Shown: in pieces, positions 50,504 through 60,635 of the stretch
Position numbering within the stretch: position 1 is the first letter of the stretch
Layout: each line of letters begins with the position of its first letter
Assembly: GCA_019426215.1 (NCBI GenBank)
Contig: CM033402.1
Location: forward strand, 24,773,102-24,837,101
Direction of reading: 5' to 3'
Source of the DNA: Buddleja alternifolia
Lineage: Eukaryota > Streptophyta > Magnoliopsida > Lamiales > Scrophulariaceae
Length of the DNA: 64,000 bases
Position numbers and translations under genes: made by a program
Notes under the pieces: model-generated
Told to the model about the DNA's origin: nothing
Seen by the model: the letters and a program-made list of their open reading frames with translations, nothing else
Database searches by the model: none

Positions 50504-51610
50504 ATGGTTAATAACTCATTGTCAAGAATGCTTGAGAAAAATGTCCTCACTGGACCAAACTACAATGACTGGGTCAAGAGGCTAATAGCTGGTCTCAAAA
50601 AGAAATCACTTGAGCACATTTTAGAACAAGATGGTCCAACTTTCCTTGGGGCTAAAAACGAAACATTTGTTCTCAAATTTTACAAGAAATGGAATTCTGA
50701 TGCTCAAAAGGTCACCAGTTACATGTTCAAATCAATGAGCAAGGAATTGAAGTACATTCATTTAGATATGGAAAATCCCAAATCCATCATGCTTCATTTG
50801 GAGGAAATGTTCGGCGAACATGGAAAATCGATTCGATATTATTTATCGAAGGAACTTTTCCAAGCAAAAATGGGAAAATATGATGAAGTGGCAAGTCATG
50901 TTATGAACATGATATCCATGATAGGAAAGCTCCAGACTTTGGGAAGTTTCATGGATTCTCATCTACAAGTAAACCTTATTCTTCAATCTCTCCCCAAATC
51001 CATTTTCTGCTTTTGTCACTGACTTTGAAGTTGATGACCTTGGGGATCTTTAATAGATCTTAAAGACAGACTTGTTCACATGCAAGCTCTCATGAGGAAG
51101 GAATTGGAGGATGATTTACCCCTAAATGAACTGCTCGGCATAAGAATTACTTCTGATAACCATAGAAGGGGAAAGAAGCGCCCAAGGATTGCAACAACAT
51201 GTGTTCACTGCCAAGAGGTGGACAACTGGAAAAGAGGCTATCCCAAGCTGAAAGCAGAAATTACATCAGGTATAGAACTTAATGTTTTAGAAACAAATTG
51301 TTCTGTTACTATATTTTCAACTTCCTGGATTCTAGACTCTGGGGCTAGTGGTCACATATGTGTTATGAACCAGGAGCTGGCAAGAAGTAAGAAGTTGGAG
51401 CATGGAGAAGTGATGATCAATGTTGGCAGCGGTCATAGTGTAGTAACCTCACACATTGGCACCACTTCCCTTAGTTTATCATCTGGACATTTATTATATT
51501 TAGACAATTGCCTTGTTTTGCCCAATGGGCTTAAGAATATTGTTTCAATTCCTATTTTAGCCAGGAAAGGTTATTTATTTTCCTTTATGAACAATTCTTG
51601 TGACATTTAA
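50504..51610 (+). pseudogene. Gag and protease of Copia-D
   Basis: Starts at ATG 50504 (MVNNSLSRMLEKNVLTGPNY), a typical copia Gag opening. The first frame runs to 51022; a frameshift near 51000 moves it to 51080-51610. The nucleocapsid knuckle is damaged: CVHCQEVDNWKRGYPK has lost the expected His and last Cys. The protease keeps WILDSGASGHIC with the catalytic D-S-G. It ends at a TAA at 51608. The product would be the particle protein and its maturation protease. Confidence 0.82.
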
Positions 51611-52898
51611 TTTAGAAATAAATGTGTTGGCAATGCGTCTTTAATAAATGATTTATATTATATTAATGTCCAAAATGATTGTAATGTTAATGCTGTAACA
51701 AGAAAACGTAGGATGTATGATACAAACTTGAGACAGCTATGGCACTTAAGACTAGGTCATGTCAAGGATGGACCAAAGACTACACGAGTTAGAAAAGAAT
51801 GGAGTCATAGACTCATTGGGATTAGATCCCTATCCCACTTGTGAGTCTTATATCCAAGGCAAAATGACCAAGTCCCCCTTCACAGGGAATTTTGAAAGAG
51901 CCACAGAAGTCTTAGGTCTAATTCATACTGATGTGTACGATCCATTTGGTAATATGGCCCGTGGTAGGTTTCAGTACTTTATTACGTTTACCGATGACCA
52001 TTCTAGGTATGGCTACGTGTATTTAATGAAGTACAAGTCTGAATCATTGCAGAAATTCATTGAATTTAAGACTTTATTCAAAAACCAAACCGGGCATCAT
52101 ATCAAGACACTTCGGTCTGACCGCGGTGGCGAGTATATGAGTGTGGAGTTTGACCAGTTCCTTCAGGAACATGGCATACTGTTACAGCTTACTCCTCCAG
52201 CAACTCCACAATTAAATGGTGTAGCAGAATGAAGGAATTGAACATTGTTAGACATGGTTCGACCCATGCTCAGCTACACGGATTTGCCTATTTCATTGCG
52301 GGGGCATGCGCTGCTTACAACCACTCACATTCTGAATAGATGTCCCTCCAAATTTGTTCCTAAAACACCGTATCAGATATGGCGTGGAAGGAATCCTAAT
52401 TTGAAACACATAAGAATATGGGGTTGCCCAGCTTACGTGAAAAAGACCAAGGCAGAGAAATTGAAGGCTAGGTCCATGAAAGGGCGATTCGTTGGATATC
52501 CCGAGGATTCTATGGGATACCTTTTCTACCTTCCCGATGATCAGAGAATCATTATAGCCTTACAAGTAATCTTTCTCGAAGAAGAATTCATTCGAGAAGG
52601 AGGAGTTGGTAGAAGTATTGTTCTACAAGAACAAAATGAATCTCCTTTGGAAGACACTGTTCAAGAGACCCAACCCAACCCAGAAACGACACAACCATCA
52701 GTGCGCAGGTCTACTAGATTATCTCAACCTCCTGTGAGATATGGTTCTCTGCTACAAGGAGAGCATAATTTGCATGCAGTAGCAGAAGGAAACCATGGAG
52801 GCGATCCCTCTAGTTATGACCAGGCACTGATAGATATGGATTCTGCAAAATGGCATGAAGCAATGAAAATGGAGATGGATTCGATGTATTCGAACTAA
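51611..52898 (+). pseudogene. Integrase of Copia-D
   Basis: A pre-integrase remnant (TNLRQLWHLRLGHV) lies near 51720-51760 before a frame change. The core is open 51759-52232: LIHTDVYDPFGNMARGRF (first Asp), TLRSDRGGEYMSVEF (second Asp), PPATPQLNGVAE (Glu). A TGA at 52230-52232 replaces the Arg codon expected after GVAE (CGA to TGA). The second part is open 52245-52898 (LDMVRPMLSYTDLPISLRGH, IRIWGCPAYVKKT, SMKGRFVGYPEDSMGYLFY) and ends at a TAA where a Gln codon is expected (SN*VWN). Confidence 0.86.
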
Positions 52899-53764
52899 GT
52901 CTGGAATCTAGTAGATCCTCCTAAAGGTATTGTACATATTGGATGCAAATGGATCTATAAGAGAAAGATAGGTTCGGATGGCAAGGTAGATACCTATAAG
53001 GCCAGGCTAGTGGCGAAAGGGTATAGTCAGAAGGAGGGCATTGACTTGAGGAAACCTTTTCACCAGTAGCTATGATCAAATCCATTAGAATTCTAACTTC
53101 AATAACTGTATACCTGGATTATGAAATCTGGCAAATGGATGTGAAAATCGCCTTCCTAAATGGATTCCTCGAGGAGGATATCTATATGGAGCAGCCCAAA
53201 GGTTTCATATCTAGTGACGATTCTCATAAGGTCTGCAAATTAAATAGGTCCATTTATGGACTGAAGCAAGCCTCTCGCAGTTGGAACCTTCGTTTTGATG
53301 AAGAAGTACGAAACTACGGCTTTATCAAAAACAAGGATGAACCATGTGTCTATAAAAAGGTCAGTGGGAGCAAGATATTATTCCTGGTACTATTCGTGGA
53401 TGACATTCTACTTATAGGAAATGATACATGTTTGCTAACTTCGGTTAAGACATGGCTTTCAAACACATTCTCCATGAGGACTTAGGAAAAGCAACCTATG
53501 TCATGGGAATTCGAATCTACAGGGATAGATCGAATAAGACAATAGGTCTCTCCCAAGCCCTCTACTTAGAAAAGGTCCTAAAGCGATTTGGGATGGAAAA
53601 TTCTAAAAGAGGTCTTTTGCCCATGAGACATGGAATTCATCTCTCCAAAAAGATGAGTCCTCAAAGTGAGGAAGATTGAAGAGAGATAAGTGCCATCCCC
53701 TATGCCTCGGCAGTGGGGAGTCTCATGTACGCTATGTTACGCACAAGACCTAATTGCATAAGTT
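52899..53764 (+). pseudogene. Reverse transcriptase of Copia-D
   Basis: Pieces: CKWIYKRKIGSDGKVDTYKA after the stop at 52898, a frameshift near 53047, then 53072-53485 with DYEIWQMDVKIAFLNGFLEE, LNRSIYGLKQASRSWNLRFD and LFVDDILLIGND (FVDD instead of YVDD, the usual variant in this family). A one-base shift near 53480 leads to 53452-53679 (YVMGIRIYRDRSNKTIGLSQ, LPMRHGIHLSKKMSPQSEED), stopped by TGA at 53677-53679. The sequence is clearly better preserved than Copia-B but not functional. Confidence 0.86.
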
Positions 53765-54376
53765 GTGGGCATAGTAAGTAGGTTTCAAGCTAACCTAGGC
53801 AAAGAACATTGGATAGTCGTGAATTCAATCTTAAAGTACTTGAGAAGAACTAAAGATATGATCCTCACATATGGCAATGGAGAATTAAAAGTGGATGGTT
53901 ATACTGATTCAGATTTCCAATCTGATATCGATGACCGAAAATCCACTTCTGGGTTCATATTCACTTTGAACGGTGGAGCAGTGTCTTGGAAAAGTTCCAA
54001 ACAAAGCACAACTGCCGATTCGAACACCGAAGCTAAATATGTGGCAGCCTCAGAGGTAGCCAAGGAGGCTGTTTGGATAAAGAAGTTCATTACCGAACTT
54101 CAAGTTGTTCCTAGTATGGAGCTTCCGTTGCCACTATGGTGTGACAACAATGGAGCCATCGCGCAAGCAAAGGAATTAAGGTCTCACAACAAATCCAATC
54201 ACGTAGAGAGGAGATATCACATAATTCGAGAAATCGTTGGAAGAGGCGACATCGCCGTGCAGAAAATAACTTCAGTGGATAACGTAGCTGACCCACTCAC
54301 TAAGCCATTGGCGCAGGCGATGCTAGAGCGACATCTTGAGAAGATAGGTATAAGATACCAAAGCGATTGGCATTAA
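53765..54376 (+). CDS. RNase H of Copia-D (open frame)
   Basis: Intact 203-codon stretch: LKYLRRTKDMILTYGNGELK, GYTDSDFQSDIDDRKSTSGF, SNTEAKYVAASEVAKEAVW, LWCDNNGAIAQAKELRSHN, HIIREIVGRGDIAVQKI, then the pol end EKIGIRYQSDWH. The RNase H acidic residues are present (DSDF, TEAKY, CDNN). The PPT AAGTGGGAGAT follows within 15 bases and then the LTR at 54392. Confidence 0.88.
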   Translation: MGIVSRFQANLGKEHWIVVNSILKYLRRTKDMILTYGNGELKVDGYTDSDFQSDIDDRKSTSGFIFTLNGGAVSWKSSKQSTTADSNTEAKYVAASEVAKEAVWIKKFITELQVVPSMELPLPLWCDNNGAIAQAKELRSHNKSNHVERRYHIIREIVGRGDIAVQKITSVDNVADPLTKPLAQAMLERHLEKIGIRYQSDWH

Positions 54377-54391
54377 GTTCAAGTGGGAGAT

Positions 54392-54738
54392 TATTAGGTA
54401 TATGCCCTAGATGCCAATGAGGACAAATAGTTATATTAGGGTATCTTATTATGTTGTACAAACTATTAAAATGATATTAATAAAGGCATCTATATTTTGT
54501 TCATATAAATCTTTATGGCATCTAAATAAGTATTGAACATATAGTCCATGTAAATAAAGGTTTGACTCTTTGCCCTTTATGGAATAAAGATGTGGCATGG
54601 GAAGAGTCTTACACCTTATCACTTAAAAGGGTTCGCAAGTCAAGAAATATTAATTGGGCATTAAGATTCGACTTGTATGACACATGCTCTGACGATGAGT
54701 GCCAGTTGAACACTATGGGGATAGTGGGAGCACGTATC
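54392..54738 (+). repeat. Partial 3' LTR of Copia-D
   Basis: Starts TATTAGGTATATGCCC (TG changed to TA), aligns with the Copia-B LTR at 20066, and is interrupted after GGGAGCACGTATC by unrelated sequence beginning TGTTGGGTTTCG. Confidence 0.75.
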
Positions 54739-55480
54739 TGTTGGGTTTCGTTCGAAAAAGCATAAACGCAGCGGAAGGGATTTCAAAAATTAAAACGAAA
54801 ATCAAATTGGTACTCTAATTCACATAATTGAATCTAAAAGCGTATAACGAATAAAACTTACTCGTTAATATGATTATGATGATGGAAAAAAAAATTTCTT
54901 CTCCAAACTCGAAATATTGAAGCTTCCAAATCTTCAATCCTTTGGTTTGATTCTTCAAACTTGAACTTGATCCGAACAGCGAAAATACGTCGTCTCTAAA
55001 TCGTCACGCACGGATCAACAAACGAAAAATCCCCTTTCTTCTTTATCTATGGTCGACGGCTAGGTATAGAGGAGGGGATGAATATTTTTCTTTCTTTTTG
55101 AGAGCTTTCAGAGTTGTGTTTTCTCCTTTTTTTTGTTCTAAGTCAAAAAGTCCTTATATACCTCATGACTTATTGAACAAGTCAAAACAAAAGAGTCCTA
55201 ATATGTGGCCTCTCAAAGACGCCACTTTGAGGCCTCATAGGCTTCCAATTGGACTCCTTATTTAGCCTCGGGCTTTGTTTTGTTTAATTAATTTCTTATT
55301 TCAATTAATAATTTATTATATCCAATAAATAAATTAATATATTTATGTGGGACTATTATATATATATTAAAATATATTTTAATCATATATTATTAATATT
55401 AATATTAGATATTGTATTATTATAATTAATATTTATTCCTTTTCTTTTGTATTATTAATACAAGGTTGTCCTTTTTGACA
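54739..55480. other. Unclassified AT-rich insertion
   Basis: Starts TGTTGGGTTTCGTTCG, TG at the junction as for an LTR, with ACGCAGCGGAAG close behind, as is common near one end of copia LTRs read in reverse. From 55270 to 55440 it is almost pure A/T with TATATATATT repeats. No coding frame is supported. The right border with the pararetrovirus fragment is not sharp. It may be a partial minus-strand LTR. Confidence 0.4.
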
Positions 55481-55961
55481 AGGTTGACATTCTGACCTTG
55501 ATGTGGATTCCGATTCAGATATTATGGATTCATTATCTAAGACCTTAATTTTTTTAGAATCACTACTATAGTCAGAATATGATTCTGTTTCTGAATTAAT
55601 TGGTACATGTATCCAAGAAGGATTAAATCTTTACAATGAAATTAAATTAAATCAACAATTAAAAAGACAAAATATAATAGAAAGAAAACAATTAGGACAA
55701 TTTTGTAGCCAATTTGGCATGGATACATTCAAAGTTAAAACATCAAGAATATTAACATCAGATAAGGATAATTGTAAATTAGGATAAACATCAAAATAAA
55801 CTGGACCATGTCCCAAACAATTTAGTAATCCGTCAATGAAATTAAACCATCAAGAATTTTCATACAAACGTCCAACATCACGGCTAACACGGAAACAGTA
55901 TGAATATCATTCTCAATGATCCAATTTCAGCCAGTTTACTAAATTAACCCATTAGAATCCA

Positions 55962-56448
55962 TATTCTTATCTGATGTTAATATTCTTGATGCTTTAACTT
56001 TGAATGTTAAAACTCATGGTTATAATTATGCTTCAGGATCTGAAGTTATTTGTATTTGTTATAGAATTTATTATAAACCTTTATATACTTTAAATCCTCA
56101 TTGTAGAAAAGTTGATAAACCTTTAAATGAAACAATATTAATTGAAACTAATTTTAGTAAACCCAATATCATAACAAGAAGATCTATTCTTCCCAAGAAG
56201 GAATAATAGGTACTTATAATAATAAACCTATACATCTTAAATTTACTACAAAACCCTTTACAAAAGTTTTACATGGGATGTATGAAAATCTCAAAGCTAA
56301 AGAAAATCAATTAAATTTTCTTAAAAATGAAGTTAATATTAACCATGAATTCTCTATTCCATGGATATGGAAATGGAGTCCACAAGTTGATTATATTGAG
56401 GATAATATCCCAGCTTTAAAAAGAGTATCATATACTAAATTTTGGTAA
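55962..56448 (+). pseudogene. Movement-protein-like frame of the pararetrovirus fragment, frameshifted
   Basis: The sequence from 55970 reads SDVNILDALTLNVKTHG and YNYASGSEVICICYRIYYK, the pattern of the 30K-type movement protein of Caulimoviridae, which lets virus pass through plasmodesmata. That frame stops at 56204-56206. A second frame shifted by one takes over near 56185 and runs to TAA 56446-56448 (MYENLKAKENQLNFLKNEVN, IPWIWKWSPQVDYIED). The N-terminus is missing or rearranged. The assignment rests on motif resemblance only. Confidence 0.55.
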
Positions 56449-56870
56449 AAATAATTCAAAAAGACCTAGAAACAAAAAACTATGTGGGCAAGAAACTATC
56501 TACAATATTGACAGAAAAATAAAAATCTATGACAATCTTGTCCAAAAGAAGCAGCAGCAGTATAGTGCTATGAATTTGGAAGAAATTTCTCAACACATTC
56601 GAGAAAAAGCCGGAATAGTTTCCAAAGAGCAAATGATTGAGCTCTATATCAACAAAGTGAAGCAGTAATTACTGGACAAATTAGAAGATGAAGAGAAAAG
56701 TGATACTTCAATGGCATCATCAAGCAAAGGAAATAATTTTGATCCAATTAATTTCCAAGATGCTCAAAATTCAGAAGATGACATAATAATTGATGACAAT
56801 TTTGAACAGATTATGGCCCAGTTAAAGGAAGAATCTTCAAAAGGACGCAACAAAAAGCAGATCGGATAAG
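56449..56870 (+). pseudogene. Lys/Glu-rich viral frame downstream of the movement protein
   Basis: Continuous reading with one internal TAA near 56666: RKIKIYDNLVQKKQQQYSAM, LEEISQHIREKAGIVSKEQM, then an acidic tail (EDEEKSDTSMASSSKGNNFD, FEQIMAQLKEESSKGRNKKQ). It ends at a TAA near 56868, just before the promoter-like region. It looks like the C-terminal part of a viral polyprotein with a charged tail; identity unknown. Confidence 0.4.
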
Positions 56871-56885
56871 TGACAAGTAGCTCTC

Positions 56886-57030
56886 ATGAACAGGGAATCT
56901 ACTGTTCCCAAGCACTGTTCGGTACTGTTCAATGAACAGTAAAATTACTGTGTAAATAATATTAAATATGTTGTAATTTCCTTTTGAGTTCTGCCGCCTC
57001 AACTCTTTATAAATAAAGGCCTATGGGATG
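56886..57030 (+). promoter_or_regulatory. Promoter-like region of the pararetrovirus fragment
   Basis: TATA box CTTTATAAATAAAGG at 57005-57019. Upstream are ACTGTTC words at 56901, 56914 and 56924; the last forms the 17-base palindrome ACTGTTCAATGAACAGT (56924-56940). The placement after the end of a viral frame fits the intergenic pregenomic-RNA promoter of Caulimoviridae. Confidence 0.5.
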
Positions 57031-57189
57031 TTAGAAGGGAGAAGTCAGATAAATTTTGTAAACTTTCTCCCTATAAGAATTAAGTGAAAACTCAATAATG
57101 TCTTTTATTTAAGAAGAGTTTAAGTTCAATACAAGATATATGCCCTATACATTCTATCCTCTATGGCATCTGAGGGCATAATCCTAACA

Positions 57190-57762
57190 ATCTCCCACTT
57201 GCACTCAATGCCACTCATTGTGGTATCTAATACCCATCCTTTTCAGGTGTCGGTCCAAAACAGCCTGAGGTAGTGGTTTGGTGAACGGGTCAGCTATATT
57301 GTCAGCTGAGGCTATTTTCTACACTGCTATCTCTCCTCTGCCAACGATCTCCCTGATGATGTGAAATCTTCTCTCAATATGTTTGTACTTGTTATGAGAC
57401 CTCGGTTCCTTGGCTTGTGCTATCGCTCCATTGTTATCACAATAAAGTGGCAACGGGAGCTGAGCACTAGGGACCATTCCAAGTTCTCCAAGAAACTTCC
57501 TCATCCAAATAGATTTTTTCACTACCTCTGAGGCTACTACATACTCTACTTCAGTGGTGGGATCAGCGGTTGTGCTTTGCTTGGAGCTCTTCCAAGACAC
57601 CGCTCCACCATTGAGAGTAAAAACAAACCCTGAAGTGGATTTTTGATCATCAACATCAGACTGAAAGTCTGAATCAGAATAACCTTCCATTTTCAGGTCT
57701 CCACCTCCATAGATGAGAATCATATCCTTAGTTCTTTTCAGATACTTTAGGATATTCTTCAC
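57190..57762 (-). pseudogene. RNase H of Copia-E
   Basis: Open from 57762 to 57319 (ILKYLKRTKDMILIYGGGDL, GYSDSDFQSDVDDQKSTSGF, PTTEVEYVVASEVVKKSIW, LYCDNNGAIAQAKEPRSHN), interrupted by a TAG at 57316-57318. It continues in frame to the pol end near 57211 (DNIADPFTKPLPQAV...GIRYHNEWH). The PPT AAGTGGGAGAT lies at 57190-57201. Confidence 0.83.
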
Positions 57763-57764
57763 AG

Positions 57765-58392
57765 CTATCCAATGCCCGGGTTTGCCTGAAATTGACTCAC
57801 CACGCTCACAGCATAGGCAATGTTGAGTCTAGTACACAGCATTGCATACATCTGGCCACCAACTGCAGAAGCATAAGGTACATTACTCATCTCTTGTCTA
57901 TCTTCCTCACTTTGAGGACACATAGACTTGGATAAGTGTACTCCATGCCTCATGGGAAGAAACCCTTTCTTAGAAACCCTTTCACAGCTTCTAAATGCTT
58001 GCTTGAGACCGTAAATGGACCTCTCAAGTTTACATACTTTATGGATATCGGACTCGGACACAAAACCCTTTGGCTGTTCCATATAGATATCCTCATCGAG
58101 GAATCCATTTAGAAAGGCCGTTTTGACATCCATTTGCCCTATCTCATAATCTAAGTATGCAGCTATGGATATCATAGCCACGGGCGAAAAGGTTTCTTGA
58201 TAGTCAATTCGTTCTCTTTGACTATACCCTTTCGCTACAAGCCTGGCCTTGAAGGTTTCAACCTTGCCATCGCTACCTATATTTCTTTTGTAGATCCACT
58301 TGCATCCTATAGGTTTTATACCTTCAGGACGATCTACCAAAGGCCAGACATGGTTCGATTACATAGAGTCCATTTCTGTTTCCATGGCTTCT
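57765..58392 (-). pseudogene. Reverse transcriptase of Copia-E with internal deletion
   Basis: Frame 58340-57765 has CKWIYKRNIGSDGKVETFKA, DYEIGQMDVKTAFLNGFLDE and LERSIYGLKQAFRSCERVSK. It then jumps directly to GFLPMRHGVHLSKSMCPQSE, so the middle of RT, including the FVDD catalytic motif present in Copia-D, has been deleted. It ends with YAMLCTRLNIAYAVSVVSQF. Not functional. Confidence 0.84.
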
Positions 58393-59455
58393 CACCATCT
58401 TGAAGCGTCGACATCGACCATCGCTTGATCATAGGTACAAGGATCATCTTCATGACCTTCTTGTACTACGGTTTGAAGCTCTCGCTCCCCCTGCAGTAGA
58501 TACCCATACCTCTCAGGTTCATGTGGTATTTTACCAGATCTACGTGGTGGTTGTGCTACTATGGGTTCAGGCCTCGGTTCTTGAACAGATGTATTTGAGG
58601 GAGTTTTATTTTGTTCTTCTAGAATAATTTTCCTACCTTTGTCCCTTTCCAAGATGAACTCATCCTCAAGGAAGTGAGCTTGTAGGGCCACGATGATTCT
58701 TTGATCATCATGCAAGTAAAAGAAGAATCCCATGGAATCTTCAGGATAACCAATGAAACGTCCCATTAGGGATCTTACCTCCAATTTCTCCACTTTAGTC
58801 TTCTTGACATAAGCGGGGCATCCCCAAATCTTAATATGATTAAGACTTGGTTTCCTATTATTCCACATCTAATGCGGAGTTTTAGGAACGGATTTGGAGG
58901 AACATCTGTTCAAAACATGAGCAGCAGTAAGGAACGCGTATCCCCACAATGAAATGGTTAAATCAGTGTAACTAAGCATGGAACGAACCATGTCCAACAG
59001 TGTTCGATTCCTTCGCTCGGCTACTCCAATCAGTTGAGGAGTTGCTGGTGGTGTTAGTTGTAACATTATTCATTGTTGTCTTAGGAATTCATCAAACTCG
59101 GCACTCATATATTTCCTCCTCACGATCCGATCGTAGAGTTTTATATTTTGCTCAGTTTGATTTTCTACTAAGCCTTGAACTCTTTGAATCTTTCAAAGGA
59201 TTCATACTTTTGCTCCATCTGATACACTAGACCAAATCTTGAATGGTCGTCAGTGAAAGTGATAAAGTAGTAGAAACCTCCACGAGCCATTTCTCCAAAT
59301 GGTCCGCAGACGTCGGTATGCACTAATCCTAAGACTTGCATAGCCCTTTCAAAAGTCCCTGTGAAGGGGGATCTAGCCATCTTGCCTAAGAGACATGATT
59401 CACATGTAGGAATAGGGTCCGACCCTAGTGAGCTTAAAAGCCCATCTTTTTCCAT
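58393..59455 (-). pseudogene. Integrase of Copia-E
   Basis: Three frames. 59455-59168: pre-integrase end and core with GSDPIPTCESCLLGKMARSP, LVHTDVCGPFGEMARGGF (first Asp), FTDDHSRFGLVYQM. 59066-58869: LQLTPPATPQLIGVAERRNR (Glu), LSYTDLTISLWGYAFLTAAH. 58868-58392: KIWGCPAYVKKTKVEKLEVR, LMGRFIGYPEDSMGFFFYLH and the linker to RT. The segment with the second catalytic Asp (around 59067-59167) is disrupted. Confidence 0.82.
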
Positions 59456-60175
59456 TTTGTGGATCTTGTGCTCTCCGGCATAGCCTAGTCTAAGATGTCA
59501 CTTGAGTCTTAAGTTAGTTTCTTGCCTACCACATTTACATGTTACAACATTAACATCAGATGAATTACAGACATTTAAATAATACAAACCATTAACTAAA
59601 CATGCATTGCCAACTAATTTATTTCCACAATAAATGTCGCAATTTAATTTAGACAAACGGAATGTATCCAACCTTAACTAAGATAGGAATAGATACAATG
59701 TTCTTAAGCCCCCTGAGCAAAACCAAAACATTATCTAAAAATAGTAAATGTCTAGAATTCAAATAAAGAGAAGTAGATCTGATCCTAGTAGCTGCGACGC
59801 TTTCCCCACTGCCTACTTTGATCATCACTTCTTCTCGGCCAGCTTTCTACTTCTCTGTAATCCTGATCCAACAACAAACATGGGCACTAGCCCCTGAGTC
59901 CGAATCCACGAAGTAAAAATACGTCATAGAACAGTTATTTTCAAAAACTAATAGTTCCATACCTTGTGCGCCTTTGCCTAATTTGGGACAGTTTCTCTTC
60001 CAGTGGCCAAGCTCCACCGCATTTGCGATCTATCCATTTTTTAGGTCCTTGCTCTTGTAAAACCCTTGAGCCTTTCCCTTACCCTTCTTGGTACCCCTTG
60101 AGCTCCAAGCTCGCCAGACTTTTTCTTGTTGTTCTTCTTCTTAGACTTTTTGGGTCCAGAAGAGATGCACCAACC
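59456..60175 (-). pseudogene. Protease and Gag C-terminus of Copia-E
   Basis: Heavily mutated. The minus strand shows a protease trace (VDSDSGASAHVC near 59900) and a knuckle remnant (HWKRNCPKLGKG near 59975-60010), preceded by a Lys/Ser-rich stretch (about 60105-60165). No open frame longer than a few dozen codons. It ends abruptly near 60175. Confidence 0.6.
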
Positions 60176-60561
60176 ATCTCGGTCACACCACCACCCTTAA
60201 CTCCAACTAAAGACACTAATATGGCCCATGTCTACCCCGAATTCCTCAAACCTCCCCACAACAACCTCAACCACATCGCCCCACACGCCCTATTCTTCAC
60301 TCACATAGAATTGACCCTTTTGCCTAGGTTTCACCCGGAATGAATCTTTCGGAAATTCCAAAGGCTGTGCTTAAACACCAACATGGGCTCTATGGGTTTT
60401 TGAGGGTCAGTGCCTATGGCCGCTTGAACGATAATACATTGGCGATGTCTCAGGCAACGATGAAATTTCCCAAGTTCAGCCTTGGGGACAAGGCTGTTTT
60501 TAAGGGTGGAGGAATTGTTATGAAGTGGATTTTGAAAATTAGATTAATTAATAATGTTTAG
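60176..60561 (+). pseudogene. Probable chromovirus (Ty3/gypsy) C-terminal remnant
   Basis: Plus-strand pieces MAHVYPEFLKPPHNNL and, at 60340-60561, PKAVLKHQHGLYG... followed by ATMKFPKFSLGDKAVFKGGG. The last stretch resembles the end of a gypsy integrase chromodomain, where a W-E-x..FP-x-FNLEDK-type motif is usual. The chromodomain core itself is not convincing. It could also be the tail of an unrelated pseudogene. Confidence 0.35.
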
Positions 60562-60635
60562 TGGCCATTATAGTGTTTAGTGGTTATTATAGTGTTAGTG
60601 GTCATTATAATGTTTAGTGGTCATTATAGTGTTTA
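60557..60635 (+). repeat. Short tandem repeat, four units of 18-19 bases
   Basis: Units TTTAGTGGCCATTATAGTG, TTTAGTGGTTATTATAGTG, TTAGTGGTCATTATAATG and TTTAGTGGTCATTATAGTG lie head to tail, followed by a partial TTTA. Confidence 0.92.

Larger units (their letters stand above)
50252..54738 (+). mobile_element. Copia-D: Ty1/copia element, 5' LTR missing
   Basis: Plus-strand gag, protease, integrase, RT, RNase H, PPT and the first ~350 bases of the 3' LTR. 50252-50503 is leader sequence with no PBS or LTR, so the 5' end has been replaced by SIRE-H. The 3' LTR is interrupted at 54738. Same family as Copia-B and Copia-E. Family features (LNRSIYGLKQASRSWNLRFDE, LPMRHGIHLSK) suggest the Tork side of copia, with low certainty. 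Confidence 0.85.
55481..57065 (+). mobile_element. Endogenous pararetrovirus fragment (Caulimoviridae-like), rearranged
   Basis: Contains a movement-protein-like frame, a downstream Lys/Glu-rich frame and a promoter-like region with a TATA box. No LTR and no integrase are seen, as expected for a virus-derived insert rather than a retrotransposon. The left part (55500-55960) is scrambled: it includes a 45-base inverted copy of the segment that starts the movement-protein frame. Frameshifts and stops are frequent. RT and coat protein are not visible. It lies between Copia-D and Copia-E sequences. Confidence 0.65.
57066..60175 (-). mobile_element. Copia-E: minus-strand Ty1/copia fragment
   Basis: Minus-strand 3' LTR remnant (57066-57189, TGTTAGGATTATGCCC), PPT, RNase H, RT, integrase, protease and the C-terminal part of gag up to about 60175, where it is truncated. 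The LTR is cut by the pararetrovirus fragment. Same family as Copia-D. Confidence 0.83.
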
